Shown here in pieces: positions 7,072 through 14,378 of a stretch of DNA of 14,378 nt. Under the pieces are notes generated by a model that was not told the DNA's origin, did not search any database, and was given only the letters and a program-made list of their open reading frames with translations. The stretch comes from Defluviicoccus sp. (GTDB taxonomy: Bacteria; Pseudomonadota; Alphaproteobacteria; MPNO01), in the NCBI GenBank assembly GCA_028820945.1, contig JAPPHW010000212.1:1-14378 (forward strand). The letters run 5' to 3'. Numbering within the stretch: position 1 is the stretch's first letter; each line of letters starts with the position of its first letter. The translations under genes and the position numbers were made by a program.

Positions 7072-7608
7072 ATAGCAAGACCACCGATTATGGAGCCGCC
7101 CGTTCGCGAGGAACGCGGCGTCAACGAGGCGATCCGGGCCCAGGCCGTCAGGGTCGTCGACACCAACGGCGATGTCCTTGGTGTCTTCCCCACCGCCGAT
7201 GCCATCGAACTCGCCGCCGAACGCGGCCTCGATCTTGTCGAGGTGTCGCCCAACAGCGACCCGCCGGTGTGCAAGATCCTGGACTACGGCAAGCTCAAAT
7301 ACGAACAGCAGAAGAAGAAGACCGAGGCCCGCAAGAAGCAGAAGACGATCGAGGTCAAGGAGATCAAGCTCCGCCCGGCGATCGACCGGCACGACTACGA
7401 CGTCAAGATGCGCTTCATCCGCCGGTTCCTCGACGAAGGCGACAAGGTCAAGGTGACCATGCGCTTCCGCGGCCGCGAGATGGCGCATCAGGATCTCGGG
7501 CTGAAGGTGCTGTTCCGGGTGCGCGACGAGCTCGGGGAGCTCGCCAAGGTCGAGCAGCTGCCCAAGATGGAAGGCCGGCAAATGGTCATGGTGATGGCGC
7601 CCAAGTAG
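7072..7608 (+). CDS. infC: Translation initiation factor IF-3, probably starting at AUA
   Basis: IF-3 binds the 30S subunit, checks the start codon-anticodon match and prevents early 50S joining. The N-domain holds VNEAIR and the family signature [11 protein letters not shown] (about 64-74). A lysine-rich linker ([14 protein letters not shown]) leads to the C-domain, starting at KEIKLRP and ending MVMVMAPK. The first ATG is at 7090 and gives 172 residues. However, the ribosome binding site at 7058-7063 suits ATA 7072, and the codons from there read [11 protein letters not shown], resembling the IAR(R)P N-terminus I recall for alphaproteobacterial IF-3. That start gives 178 residues. ATT 7087 is a third candidate. 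Rare starts are established for infC, because IF-3 discriminates against them and so limits its own synthesis. Identity is certain; the start is an inference. Confidence 0.93.
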   Translation: MARPPIMEPPVREERGVNEAIRAQAVRVVDTNGDVLGVFPTADAIELAAERGLDLVEVSPNSDPPVCKILDYGKLKYEQQKKKTEARKKQKTIEVKEIKLRPAIDRHDYDVKMRFIRRFLDEGDKVKVTMRFRGREMAHQDLGLKVLFRVRDELGELAKVEQLPKMEGRQMVMVMAPK

Positions 7609-7622
7609 CGCCCGCGCCTCGC

Positions 7623-7651
7623 TTGCGCGCCGCGCCGCGCGCCGCTATAAC
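7623..7651 (+). promoter_or_regulatory. Probable rpmI-rplT promoter
   Basis: TTGCGCG (7623-7629), 14 bases, GCTATAAC (7644-7651). The -10 element matches the Caulobacter consensus GCTANAWC at all eight positions and contains TATAAC. The classical hexamer spacing is 17 bases. The -35 keeps only TTG and the final S. Transcription would start near 7658, giving a leader of about 100 bases before rpmI. This would let L35/L20 synthesis be set apart from infC. Confidence 0.65.
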
Positions 7652-7680
7652 CCGCCGTCTGTTTGGGATCGTCCGGCGAA

Positions 7681-7730
7681 GCGGCCGGGTCCGAGAGGAT
7701 CCGGAACCGCGGGGCATGCCGAGGCGGTTC
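7681..7730 (+). promoter_or_regulatory. rpmI leader with two mutually exclusive hairpins
   Basis: Hairpin I: CCGGGTCC (7685-7692) pairs with GGATCCGG (7697-7704) around a GAGA (GNRA) loop, with one G-U pair. GCGG (7681-7684) and CCGC (7707-7710) extend it past an AA bulge. Hairpin II: GAACCGC (7704-7710) pairs exactly with GCGGTTC (7724-7730). Both use 7704-7710, so only one can form fully. The segment lies just before the rpmI ribosome binding site (GGAGG 7750-7754). The rpmI-rplT unit is autoregulated by L20 in other bacteria, so this is a candidate site for such control. The pairing is seen; the function is inferred. Confidence 0.45.
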
Positions 7731-7759
7731 GCGTTGCACGTCCCGAGACGGAGGATGAA

Positions 7760-7957
7760 ATGCCCAAGCTCAAGTCCAAGAGCGGGGCGAAGAAGCGGTT
7801 TCGCACAACCGCGACCGGCAAGGTGCGGTCCAACTTCGCCTTCAAGCGGCACAATCTGCGCAAGCGCACGCAAAAAATGAAACGCAAGGCGCGCGGGACC
7901 CGGATCATGGCGCCGGAAGACGCCCGGATCGTGAAGTCCTACCTGCCCTACGCCTGA
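7760..7957 (+). CDS. rpmI: 50S ribosomal protein L35
   Basis: A 65-residue, strongly basic large-subunit protein. The N-terminus [14 protein letters not shown] is the family signature. It is followed by [25 protein letters not shown] and the C-terminal IVKSYLPYA. The length is typical. ATG 7760 has GGAGG (7750-7754) 5 bases upstream; an overlapping ATG at 7755 is out of frame. It is followed 10 bases later by rplT, with which it forms the standard L35-L20 pair, and is probably driven by the promoter at 7623-7651 plus any read-through from infC. Confidence 0.97.
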   Translation: MPKLKSKSGAKKRFRTTATGKVRSNFAFKRHNLRKRTQKMKRKARGTRIMAPEDARIVKSYLPYA

Positions 7958-7967
7958 GGAGCGCGCC

Positions 7968-8327
7968 ATGGCCAGAGTGAAGCGCGGCGTGACGACACAC
8001 GCCCGGCACAAGAAGGTTCTCGACCTCGCCGCTGGCTACCGCGAACGCAACCGCACCAGCTTCCGCGTCGCGATCGAGCGCGTCGAGAAGGGGCTGCAAT
8101 ACGCCTACCGCGACCGGCGCAACCGCAAGCGCAATTTCCGCGCCCTTTGGATCCAGCGCATCAATGCCGGCGCCCGTCAGCACGGTCTCACCTACTCCCA
8201 GTTCATGAACGGCATGAAACGGGCGGGAATCGAGGTGGACCGCAAGATGCTGGCCGATCTCGCGGTGCATGAACCGGATGCCTTCAAGGCGATCGTCGAG
8301 CAGGCGCAGGCGGCGCTGTCCGACTAG
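7968..8327 (+). CDS. rplT: 50S ribosomal protein L20
   Basis: A 119-residue 23S rRNA-binding protein needed for early 50S assembly; in several bacteria it also represses its own operon. The N-terminal [16 protein letters not shown] and the core [30 protein letters not shown] and [12 protein letters not shown] are family signatures. The stretch [16 protein letters not shown] (about 20-35) departs from the usual AKGY-x-GR pattern: Lys is replaced by Ala and Gly by Glu. AGGAG (7957-7961) overlaps the end of the rpmI stop codon and lies 6 bases before the ATG, so the two are closely coupled. Length and frame are normal. Confidence 0.97.
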   Translation: MARVKRGVTTHARHKKVLDLAAGYRERNRTSFRVAIERVEKGLQYAYRDRRNRKRNFRALWIQRINAGARQHGLTYSQFMNGMKRAGIEVDRKMLADLAVHEPDAFKAIVEQAQAALSD

Positions 8328-8336
8328 GCGGGAAGG

Positions 8337-8356
8337 GGCCCGCCGCCCGGCGGGCC
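8337..8356 (+). other. GC hairpin between rplT and pheS
   Basis: GGCCCGCC (8337-8344) and GGCGGGCC (8349-8356) form a perfect 8-bp stem with loop GCCC. The following bases are GAAACCGGCGGG, with no T-run, so it is not a canonical Rho-independent terminator. It starts 10 bases after the rplT stop and ends 19 bases before pheS. It may reduce read-through or protect the upstream mRNA 3' end (inference). No Phe-rich leader peptide fits in this 48-base gap. Confidence 0.5.
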
Positions 8357-8375
8357 GAAACCGGCGGGTCTTGGG

Positions 8376-9449
8376 ATGGACGACCTCGAACAGCTTCGTT
8401 CGGATTTACTGACGCGGATCGGGTCCGCCGACCTCGACGCGCTCGAAGGGCTTCGCGTCGAGACCCTCGGCCGCAGGGGCCGCGTGACCGCGCTGATGAA
8501 GGAGCTCGGCACGCTTGCGCCGGAGGACCGCAGGGCGGCGGGCCAGGCGCTCAACGCGTTGAAGACCGTCGTCGCCGAGGCGATAGACGCCCGCCGTGCC
8601 GCGCTCGAAGCCGGAACGCTGGACGCCCGCCTCGCCGAAGAGACGATCGACGTCTCGCTGCCGCCAAGGCCGGAACCGGAAGGGCGCATCCACCCGATCA
8701 GCCAGGCCATCGAGGAAATCGTGGCGATCTTCTGCCAGATGGGGTTCACGGTCGCCGAGGGTCCGGATATCGAGGACGACTTCCACAATTTCACGGCGCT
8801 GAACATCCCGCCAGAGCATCCCGCACGGCAGGATCACGACACATTCTATTTCGAGGAGGGCGAGGACGGCGAACGGCTGTTGCTGCGGACCCACACCTCA
8901 CCCGTGCAGATCCGCACGATGCTGGTCCAGAAGCCTCCCATCCGCATCGTTGTGCCGGGCCGCACCTACCGCGCCGACCACGACGCCACGCACTCGCCGA
9001 TGTTCCATCAGGTCGAGGGGCTGGTGATCGACGAAGAGACCCATATGGGCCACCTCAAGGGCTGCCTGATCGAGTTCTGCCGCGCGTTCTTCGGCGTCGA
9101 CGATCTGCCGGTCCGTTTCCGGCCCAGCTTCTTTCCCTTTACCGAGCCGTCCGCCGAGGTCGATATCGGCTGCAGCCGGTCCGCCGACGGGCTCACCATC
9201 GGGGCCGGCGACGACTGGCTCGAAATCCTGGGTTCCGGAATGGTCCACCCGAAGGTGCTGGAGAACTGCAAGATCGACCCGGCGCGATACCAGGGCTTCG
9301 CCTTCGGCATGGGGGTGGAGCGCGTCGCGATGCTCAAATACGGCATTCCCGACCTCCGGACCTTCTTCGACTCCGACTTGCGTTGGCTCCGCCATTACGG
9401 GTTTCCGGCGCTCGATATACCGAACGTCGCGGCCGGGATCGCGCAGTGA
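8376..9449 (+). CDS. pheS: Phenylalanine--tRNA ligase alpha subunit
   Basis: The catalytic subunit of the alpha2-beta2 class II synthetase that charges tRNA-Phe. Its 357 residues are normal length. An N-terminal coiled-coil region for tRNA contact (about 1-95) is followed by motif 1 ([19 protein letters not shown], 106-124). Then come the [10 protein letters not shown] segment (171-180), motif 2 (GRTYRAD through [10 protein letters not shown], 195-215), [12 protein letters not shown], and motif 3 ([10 protein letters not shown], starting at Gly311). The active-site framework looks intact. The ribosome binding site is weak (GGCGGG 8363-8368, 7-base spacer). Its TGA overlaps the GTG of pheT, the usual arrangement for balanced subunit synthesis. 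It is probably co-transcribed with rplT, unless the hairpin at 8337-8356 attenuates. Confidence 0.98.
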   Translation: MDDLEQLRSDLLTRIGSADLDALEGLRVETLGRRGRVTALMKELGTLAPEDRRAAGQALNALKTVVAEAIDARRAALEAGTLDARLAEETIDVSLPPRPEPEGRIHPISQAIEEIVAIFCQMGFTVAEGPDIEDDFHNFTALNIPPEHPARQDHDTFYFEEGEDGERLLLRTHTSPVQIRTMLVQKPPIRIVVPGRTYRADHDATHSPMFHQVEGLVIDEETHMGHLKGCLIEFCRAFFGVDDLPVRFRPSFFPFTEPSAEVDIGCSRSADGLTIGAGDDWLEILGSGMVHPKVLENCKIDPARYQGFAFGMGVERVAMLKYGIPDLRTFFDSDLRWLRHYGFPALDIPNVAAGIAQ

Positions 9450-11845
9450 AATTCACCCTTTCCTGGCTCCGCGAGCATCTTGAGACCGACGTCCCGCTCG
9501 AGGAGATCGCCGAGCGGCTGTCGATGATCGGGCTCGAGGTCGACGCCGTCGACGATCCGGCCGCCGCGCTCGCCGAATTCGTGGTCGGCGACGTGGTGGA
9601 GGCAGGACCCCACCCCAACGCCGACCGGCTGCGGCTTTGTACCGTCGATGTCGGCGGCGGCGAACGCTTCGAGGTGGTGTGCGGCGCGCCCAATGCGCGG
9701 ACCGGCATGAAGGGCGTGTTCGCCCGCGCCGGCTGCGTCATTCCGGCCACCGGAACGAAGCTCAAGAAGTCGAAGATCCGCGGCGTCGAGAGCAGCGGGA
9801 TGCTCTGCTCCGAACGCGAACTCGGACTGTCGGACGAGCACGAGGGGATCATCGAGCTGGGCGGAGATTTCGCGGCCGGCTCCTCGGCCGCCGTGGCGCT
9901 TGGCATCGGCGATCCGGTCATCGAGATCGGCCTTACGCCCAACCGCCCGGACTGCGCGGGCGTGCGCGGCATCGCCCGCGACCTCGCCGCGGCCGGGATG
10001 GGGCGCCTGAAGCCGCTCGACACCACGACGCTCGAGGGCGGTTTCGAGAGCCCGCTCTCCTGGCGGCGCGACTTCGAGGCCGGCGACGGCGCTGCGTGCC
10101 CCTTCGTGGTCGGGCGGACCTTCCGCAACGTCCGCAACGGGCCGAGCCCCAAATGGCTGCAGGACAGGTTGACCGCGATCGGGCTGAGGCCTATCTCGGC
10201 GCTGGTCGACATCACCAACTACGTCACTTTCGACCTCGCGCGTCCGCTCCACGTGTTCGACGCCGACAAGGTGAACGGCGATCCCACCATGCGTTTCGCG
10301 AGGGAAGGCGAGAGCGTCGCCGCGCTCGACGGACGGACCTACGACCTCAATCCGTCGATGACGGTGATCGCCGACGACAACGGCGTGCTGGCGATCGGCG
10401 GGGTCATGGGCGGCGAAGAGACCGGCTGCGGGGACGACACCGCGAACGTGTTCCTCGAGGTCGCGCTGTTCGATCCGGTGCGGACCGCCGCCACCGGGCG
10501 CAAGCTCGGCATAATTTCCGACGCCCGTTACCGGTTCGAACGCGGGGTCGATCCGACCTCGGCGCTGTGGGGCGCGGAAGTCGCGGCGAGGCTGATCCTC
10601 GATATCTGCGGCGGCGAGGCGAGCGCCTTGACCATGGCGGGCGGAATGCCCGACCGCGGACGCAGTGTCACGCTGCGCAAATCGCGCGTCGCTACGCTGG
10701 GCGGAGTTGAGATCGAGGAAGGCGTCGCTCAAAGGATCCTCGGCGACCTCGGTTTCGAAATCGAGGACAACGGGGGAAGCCTGACCGCGTGCGTGCCGCC
10801 CTGGCGTCCCGACATCAAGGGCGAGGCCGACCTCGTCGAGGAAGTGCTCAGGATCAACGGTTTCGAGGCGATTCCGGCGGTGCCGCTTCGCGCGACGACC
10901 GCGGTGCCGGCCGCGGCCTGGTCGCAGGCGCAGACCCGGCGCGGCCGGGTCAGACGCGCGCTCGCCTCACGCGGGCTGACCGAGGCGGTGACTTTCTCTT
11001 TCACGTCGAGCGAGAAGGCGGACGCGTTCGGCACCGATGCGTCGCTTCGCCTCGCCAACCCGATCAGCGTCGATCTCGTGCAGATGCGCCCCTCGATCCT
11101 GCCCAATCTTCTCGATGCGGCCGCGCGCAACGCCGCGCGCGGAACCGCGGATATCGCGCTGTTCGAAATCGGACCGCGATTCGACGGCCGCGAGGGAGCG
11201 CAGTCGCAGGCCGCATGCGGGCTCCGCGTCGGCGGGACGGGGCCCCGGCACTGGGCGGGCACGCGCGCCGATGTGGACGCTTACCACGCCAAGGCCGATG
11301 CGCTGGCGGCGCTCGAAGCGGCGGGCGTTCCCGCCCACAACCTCCGTATCGGCGACGAGGTGCCGGGCTGGTACCACCCCGGCCGTGCCGCTGCCCTCAT
11401 GCTGGGCCCCAAGCCGCTCGCCCGGTTCGGCGAGGTCCATCCCGCGATACTGGAGCGTTTCGATTTGCGGGGTCCTGCCTCCGCGTTCGAAGTCATGCTT
11501 GACGATATCCCGGCCCGGAAGGCGTCGAAGGGGAGTTCGCGCCCCATGCTCCATCTGGCCGCGCTGCAACCGGTGGAGCGCGATTTCGCCTTCGTGGTCG
11601 ATGAGACGACTCCCGGCGTGGCGCTGACGACGGCCGCGCGCGGCGCGGACAAGGCGCTGATCGCGGACGTCGCGCTGTTCGACGTCTATCGCGGGCCCGA
11701 GCTCGGCGCCGACAAGAAATCGGTCGCGCTCTGCGTCACCCTTCAACCGCGCGACGCGACTCTGACGGACGTGGAAATCGAGGCCGTCGGCGAGCGGATC
11801 GTCGCCGCGGTTTCCAAGGCGACGGGGGCCGTGCTGCGAGGCTGA
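9446..11845 (+). CDS. pheT: Phenylalanine--tRNA ligase beta subunit
   Basis: The 799-residue partner of PheS, carrying tRNA recognition and editing. Domains in order: a short N-terminal segment ([11 protein letters not shown]); a tRNA-binding OB fold (about 40-150, with [15 protein letters not shown] at 56-70); a B3/B4 editing region (about 205-370, ending near the [10 protein letters not shown] segment); a B5 domain (about 400-470); a catalytic-like core (from about 475, starting near RINGFEAIP); and a C-terminal FDX-ACB anticodon-binding domain (about 700-799, starting near [10 protein letters not shown]). The start is GTG 9446, overlapping the pheS TGA in a GTGA junction. The longer reading from 9383 lies inside pheS and is not family-like. 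With no strong ribosome binding site, translation probably depends on termination at pheS. The length is typical and no breaks are seen. Confidence 0.97.
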   Translation: MKFTLSWLREHLETDVPLEEIAERLSMIGLEVDAVDDPAAALAEFVVGDVVEAGPHPNADRLRLCTVDVGGGERFEVVCGAPNARTGMKGVFARAGCVIPATGTKLKKSKIRGVESSGMLCSERELGLSDEHEGIIELGGDFAAGSSAAVALGIGDPVIEIGLTPNRPDCAGVRGIARDLAAAGMGRLKPLDTTTLEGGFESPLSWRRDFEAGDGAACPFVVGRTFRNVRNGPSPKWLQDRLTAIGLRPISALVDITNYVTFDLARPLHVFDADKVNGDPTMRFAREGESVAALDGRTYDLNPSMTVIADDNGVLAIGGVMGGEETGCGDDTANVFLEVALFDPVRTAATGRKLGIISDARYRFERGVDPTSALWGAEVAARLILDICGGEASALTMAGGMPDRGRSVTLRKSRVATLGGVEIEEGVAQRILGDLGFEIEDNGGSLTACVPPWRPDIKGEADLVEEVLRINGFEAIPAVPLRATTAVPAAAWSQAQTRRGRVRRALASRGLTEAVTFSFTSSEKADAFGTDASLRLANPISVDLVQMRPSILPNLLDAAARNAARGTADIALFEIGPRFDGREGAQSQAACGLRVGGTGPRHWAGTRADVDAYHAKADALAALEAAGVPAHNLRIGDEVPGWYHPGRAAALMLGPKPLARFGEVHPAILERFDLRGPASAFEVMLDDIPARKASKGSSRPMLHLAALQPVERDFAFVVDETTPGVALTTAARGADKALIADVALFDVYRGPELGADKKSVALCVTLQPRDATLTDVEIEAVGERIVAAVSKATGAVLRG

Positions 11846-11850
11846 CCGGG

Positions 11851-13653
11851 ATGACCGATCTCTCGCATATCCGCAATTTCGCCATCATTGCCCATATCGA
11901 CCACGGCAAGTCGACGCTCGCCGACCGGCTGATCCTGACTTGCGGCGGAGTCGAGGAGCGCGAGTTCCGCGACCAGATCCTCGACACGATGGAGCTCGAA
12001 CGCGAGCGCGGCATCACCATCAAGGCGCAGACGGTGCGACTCCCCTACAAGGCGCGGGACGGTCGGATCTATCAGCTCAACCTGATGGACACGCCGGGCC
12101 ATGTCGACTTCACCTACGAGGTCTCGCGCTCGCTCGCCGCCTGCGAGGGCTCGATCCTGCTGGTCGATTCCACGCAGGGGGTGGAGGCGCAGACGCTCGC
12201 CAACGCCTATCTCGCGATCGACGCGGACCACGAGATCGTCCCCGTCCTCAACAAGATCGACCTTCCCGCTTCCGAGCCCGGGCGCATCCGCTCGCAGGTG
12301 GAGGACGTGATCGGCCTCGCGGCGGCGGACTGCATCGCCGTCTCGGCGAAGACCGGAGAGGGGATCGACGACGTGCTGGAGGCGCTGATCGCGCGCCTTC
12401 CGCCGCCCGAGGGTGAGCGCGAGGCACCGCTCAGCGCGCTGCTGGTCGATTCCTGGTACGACGCCTATCTCGGCGTGATCATCCTGGTCCGGGTGCGCCA
12501 CGGCGAGCTCAAGCGCGGCATGAGGATCCGCATGATGGCGACCGGCGCGGTGCACCAGATCGACCGGGTCGGGGTCTTCACGCCCAAGCGCGAAGAGACC
12601 GACGCCCTCGGCCCCGGCGAGATCGGCTTCATCACCGCCAGCATCAAGCATGTCGCCGAGACGCAGATCGGCGACACCATCACCGAGGACCGCCGGTCCG
12701 CCGCGGCGCCGCTGCCGGGCTTCCGGCCGACCGTGCCGGTGGTGTTCTGCGGGCTGTTCCCGGTCGATGCGGCGGATTACGAGGATCTGCGCGAGAGCCT
12801 GGCCCGGCTGCGACTCAACGATTCGAGCTTCCACTACGAGCCCGAGACTTCCGCCGCGCTCGGCTTCGGGTTCCGCTGCGGCTTCCTGGGCCTGCTGCAT
12901 CTGGAAATCATCCAGGAACGGCTCGCCCGCGAGTTCGACCTCGAGCTGATCACCACCGCGCCGTCCGTGGTCTATCGCGTCCATGCCGGCGACGGGTCGG
13001 TCGCCGAGGTCCACAACCCGGCCGACATGCCCGACCCGGTGCAGATCCGCAAGGTCGAGGAGCCGTGGATCAAGGCGACCATCCTGGTGCCGGACGACTA
13101 TCTCGGCGCGGTGCTCGCGCTCTGCGAGGACCGGCGCGGCACGCAGATCGAGCTCACCTATGTCGGCGGGCGGGCGATGGTGGTCTACCGGCTGCCGCTC
13201 AACGAGGTGGTGTTCGACTTCTACGACCGGCTCAAATCGGTGAGCCGCGGCTATGCGAGCTTCGACTACCAGCTCGAAGGCTACGAGGAGGGCGACCTCG
13301 TCAAGCTGGCGATCCTGGTCAACGCCGAGCCGGTCGACGCGCTGTCGATGATCGTGCATCGCAGCCGGTCGGAGCAGCGCGGAAGGGCGATCTGCATCCG
13401 GCTCAAGGACCTGATCCCGCGCCAGCTCTTCAAGGTCCCGCTGCAGGCCGCGATCGGCGGCAAGGTGATCGCGCGCGAGACCATCAGCGCGCTCAGGAAG
13501 GACGTCACCGCCAAGTGCTATGGCGGCGACGTGACCCGCAAGCGCAAGCTCCTCGAACGCCAGAAGGAGGGCAAGAAGCGCATGCGCCAGTTCGGCCAGG
13601 TCGAAATCCCGCAATCCGCGTTCATCGACGCGCTCCGCATCGGCGACGAGTAG
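11851..13653 (+). CDS. lepA: Elongation factor 4 (ribosome back-translocase LepA)
   Basis: A 600-residue translational GTPase, the usual LepA length, reported to back-translocate or remodel stalled ribosomes and to aid initiation or 30S assembly. GTPase motifs are intact: AHIDHGKST (14-22), the switch region [11 protein letters not shown] (51-61), DTPGH (80-84), NKID (134-137) and SAKTGEG (165-171). LepA-specific C-terminal features are present, including [15 protein letters not shown], the [13 protein letters not shown] segment and the basic tail [29 protein letters not shown] 11851 starts 5 bases after the pheT stop; GCGAGG near 11835-11840 may serve as its ribosome binding site. It is probably the last gene of the pheST transcript. 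Its stop is 6 bases from that of the convergent amidase gene. Confidence 0.98.
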   Translation: MTDLSHIRNFAIIAHIDHGKSTLADRLILTCGGVEEREFRDQILDTMELERERGITIKAQTVRLPYKARDGRIYQLNLMDTPGHVDFTYEVSRSLAACEGSILLVDSTQGVEAQTLANAYLAIDADHEIVPVLNKIDLPASEPGRIRSQVEDVIGLAAADCIAVSAKTGEGIDDVLEALIARLPPPEGEREAPLSALLVDSWYDAYLGVIILVRVRHGELKRGMRIRMMATGAVHQIDRVGVFTPKREETDALGPGEIGFITASIKHVAETQIGDTITEDRRSAAAPLPGFRPTVPVVFCGLFPVDAADYEDLRESLARLRLNDSSFHYEPETSAALGFGFRCGFLGLLHLEIIQERLAREFDLELITTAPSVVYRVHAGDGSVAEVHNPADMPDPVQIRKVEEPWIKATILVPDDYLGAVLALCEDRRGTQIELTYVGGRAMVVYRLPLNEVVFDFYDRLKSVSRGYASFDYQLEGYEEGDLVKLAILVNAEPVDALSMIVHRSRSEQRGRAICIRLKDLIPRQLFKVPLQAAIGGKVIARETISALRKDVTAKCYGGDVTRKRKLLERQKEGKKRMRQFGQVEIPQSAFIDALRIGDE

Positions 13654-13659
13654 ATCGTC
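13645..13659. other. Short inverted repeat at the lepA/amidase convergent junction
   Basis: GACGA (13645-13649) and TCGTC (13655-13659) can form a 5-bp stem around GTAGA, which includes the lepA stop codon. It is too short and lacks a T-run on either strand to be called a bidirectional terminator. It is recorded because no other terminator-like element is visible between these genes. Confidence 0.2.
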
Positions 13660-14378
13660 CTACAGTACCGTCAGCAGTCCCGCCGCGGCGCCGAACAGGG
13701 CCGCGTCCTCGTTGACGAAACCCATCGCCTGGAGGCCCAGCGGCAGGCCGTCGACCTCCATGACGGGCATCGTCAGGGCGGGGATGCCGAGGAGCGAGGC
13801 GGGGACGTTGAACACCGGATCGCCGGTCGAATCGAGGCCCACCGGCGCCGGCCCGGTGGCCGCGAGGGTGATGCAGATCTCGCAAGTTTCCGCCAGCGTC
13901 GCCCAAGCGGCGCGCGCGCGATCGCGGTCCGCCAGCAGGCCATGGTACTGCTCCTGCGTCATGCCCTCTGCCTCGGCGAGGCGGTCGGTCGAGACCTCGC
14001 TCAGCCCCGACCGGTCCATGTCCCTCGCGTAGGTGTTGAGCGGCCAGCGGGTTTCCCAGGCGTTGACGCTGCGGGCCAGCGGGACCGCGTCGGCGATCGC
14101 GTTCTCCACGCTTGCGACCGTCTCGTCCGAACGGCGGTCGACGCATTCGATGCCCGCCGCCTCCAGCCCTTCGCGGACCGACGCGAAAGCGGCCTTCGCC
14201 GCATCGCCCGCGACCTCCCAGCCCGCGGTTTCCAGCACGGCGACGCGCCCCGGACGTCGGGCCGCCGGGCGCACCATGGGACCGGAAACGCCGGGATAGC
14301 CCGGGTCGCCGCCGCAGCGCGCAGACATCTCCCGCGCCACGACCCAGGTCTCGTCGATGGTCGCGGCGATGGTCCCGG
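13660..14378 (-). CDS. Amidase signature family protein, C-terminal part (5' end outside window)
   Basis: This is the C-terminal third to half of an amidase-signature enzyme; the family hydrolyses C-N amide bonds of varied substrates. The frame stays open to the right edge, and the outermost codons read GTIAATIDETWVVA, matching the GxIA-x-S/T-V segment after the catalytic core, so the gene continues beyond the window. The GTG at 14340 is therefore not a true start. Further family features are GGDPGYPG, WETRWPLNTY, and the C-terminal TGDPVFNVPASLLGIPALTMPV followed by DGLPLGLQAMG. The Ser-cisSer-Lys catalytic residues must lie outside the window. The segment ICITLAATGPAP corresponds to the usual LLTPAAPGPAP region. 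TAG is at 13660-13662. The gene converges with lepA; the substrate cannot be assigned. Confidence 0.88.
   Translation of the reverse strand, partial: GTIAATIDETWVVAREMSARCGGDPGYPGVSGPMVRPAARRPGRVAVLETAGWEVAGDAAKAAFASVREGLEAAGIECVDRRSDETVASVENAIADAVPLARSVNAWETRWPLNTYARDMDRSGLSEVSTDRLAEAEGMTQEQYHGLLADRDRARAAWATLAETCEICITLAATGPAPVGLDSTGDPVFNVPASLLGIPALTMPVMEVDGLPLGLQAMGFVNEDAALFGAAAGLLTVL

Noticed and set aside
9395..10732. A 445-codon antisense frame covering the pheS/pheT junction
   Set aside because: It covers two conserved genes and has no family features or promoter. It is a codon-bias shadow.
11743..13614. A 623-codon open frame antisense to lepA
   Set aside because: Same cause as the thrS shadow. 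Its composition mirrors the reverse complement of a conserved GTPase and shows no recognisable domain.
5011..13653. A novel multi-gene system (defence, mobile or biosynthetic) within the plus-strand cluster
   Set aside because: Every gene in the cluster is a recognisable, full-length translation factor, synthetase or ribosomal protein. No unknown gene, repeat array or mobile element lies between them.

Overview
The window is GC-rich, densely coded bacterial chromosome. Protein sequences, gene order and promoter shape all suggest an alphaproteobacterium, possibly Rhodospirillales-like. The taxon is inferred from remembered family sequences, not from a search. I see no rRNA, tRNA, CRISPR array, insertion sequence, phage gene or attachment site. 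No gene-free stretch exceeds 300 bases; the longest gaps are about 150 bases, between the hydrolase and TauE/SafE genes and between infC and rpmI.

Left part (1-4935), metabolic and accessory genes. The 3' end of gltB (glutamate synthase large subunit) enters from the left edge. It is followed after 25 bases by an NAD(P)-binding SDR/epimerase-like gene. Converging on that gene from the minus strand is a two-gene unit: an ABHD10-like serine hydrolase and a DHA2-type MFS exporter. The MFS stop codon lies 24 bases inside the SDR gene. Diverging from the hydrolase is a TauE/SafE-family membrane permease gene.

Central and right part (4936-13653), a translation block all on the plus strand: thrS, infC, rpmI, rplT, pheS, pheT, lepA. 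It encodes two aminoacyl-tRNA synthetases (Thr, and both subunits of Phe), initiation factor IF-3, ribosomal proteins L35 and L20, and elongation factor 4. Alphaproteobacterial-type promoters can be read upstream of thrS and, more strongly, upstream of rpmI. A weaker candidate precedes infC. infC appears to start at a rare AUA codon, which would allow IF-3 to control its own synthesis. The rpmI leader can fold into two competing hairpins and is a candidate site for L20 autoregulation. pheS and pheT overlap by 4 bases, and lepA starts 5 bases after pheT.

Right edge (13660-14378): the C-terminal part of an amidase-signature enzyme on the minus strand, convergent with lepA.

The genes are mostly ordinary housekeeping genes. 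I found no evidence of a new multi-gene system. The observations most worth checking concern regulation: the infC start codon, the infC and rpmI leaders, and an unusual stretch in L20.
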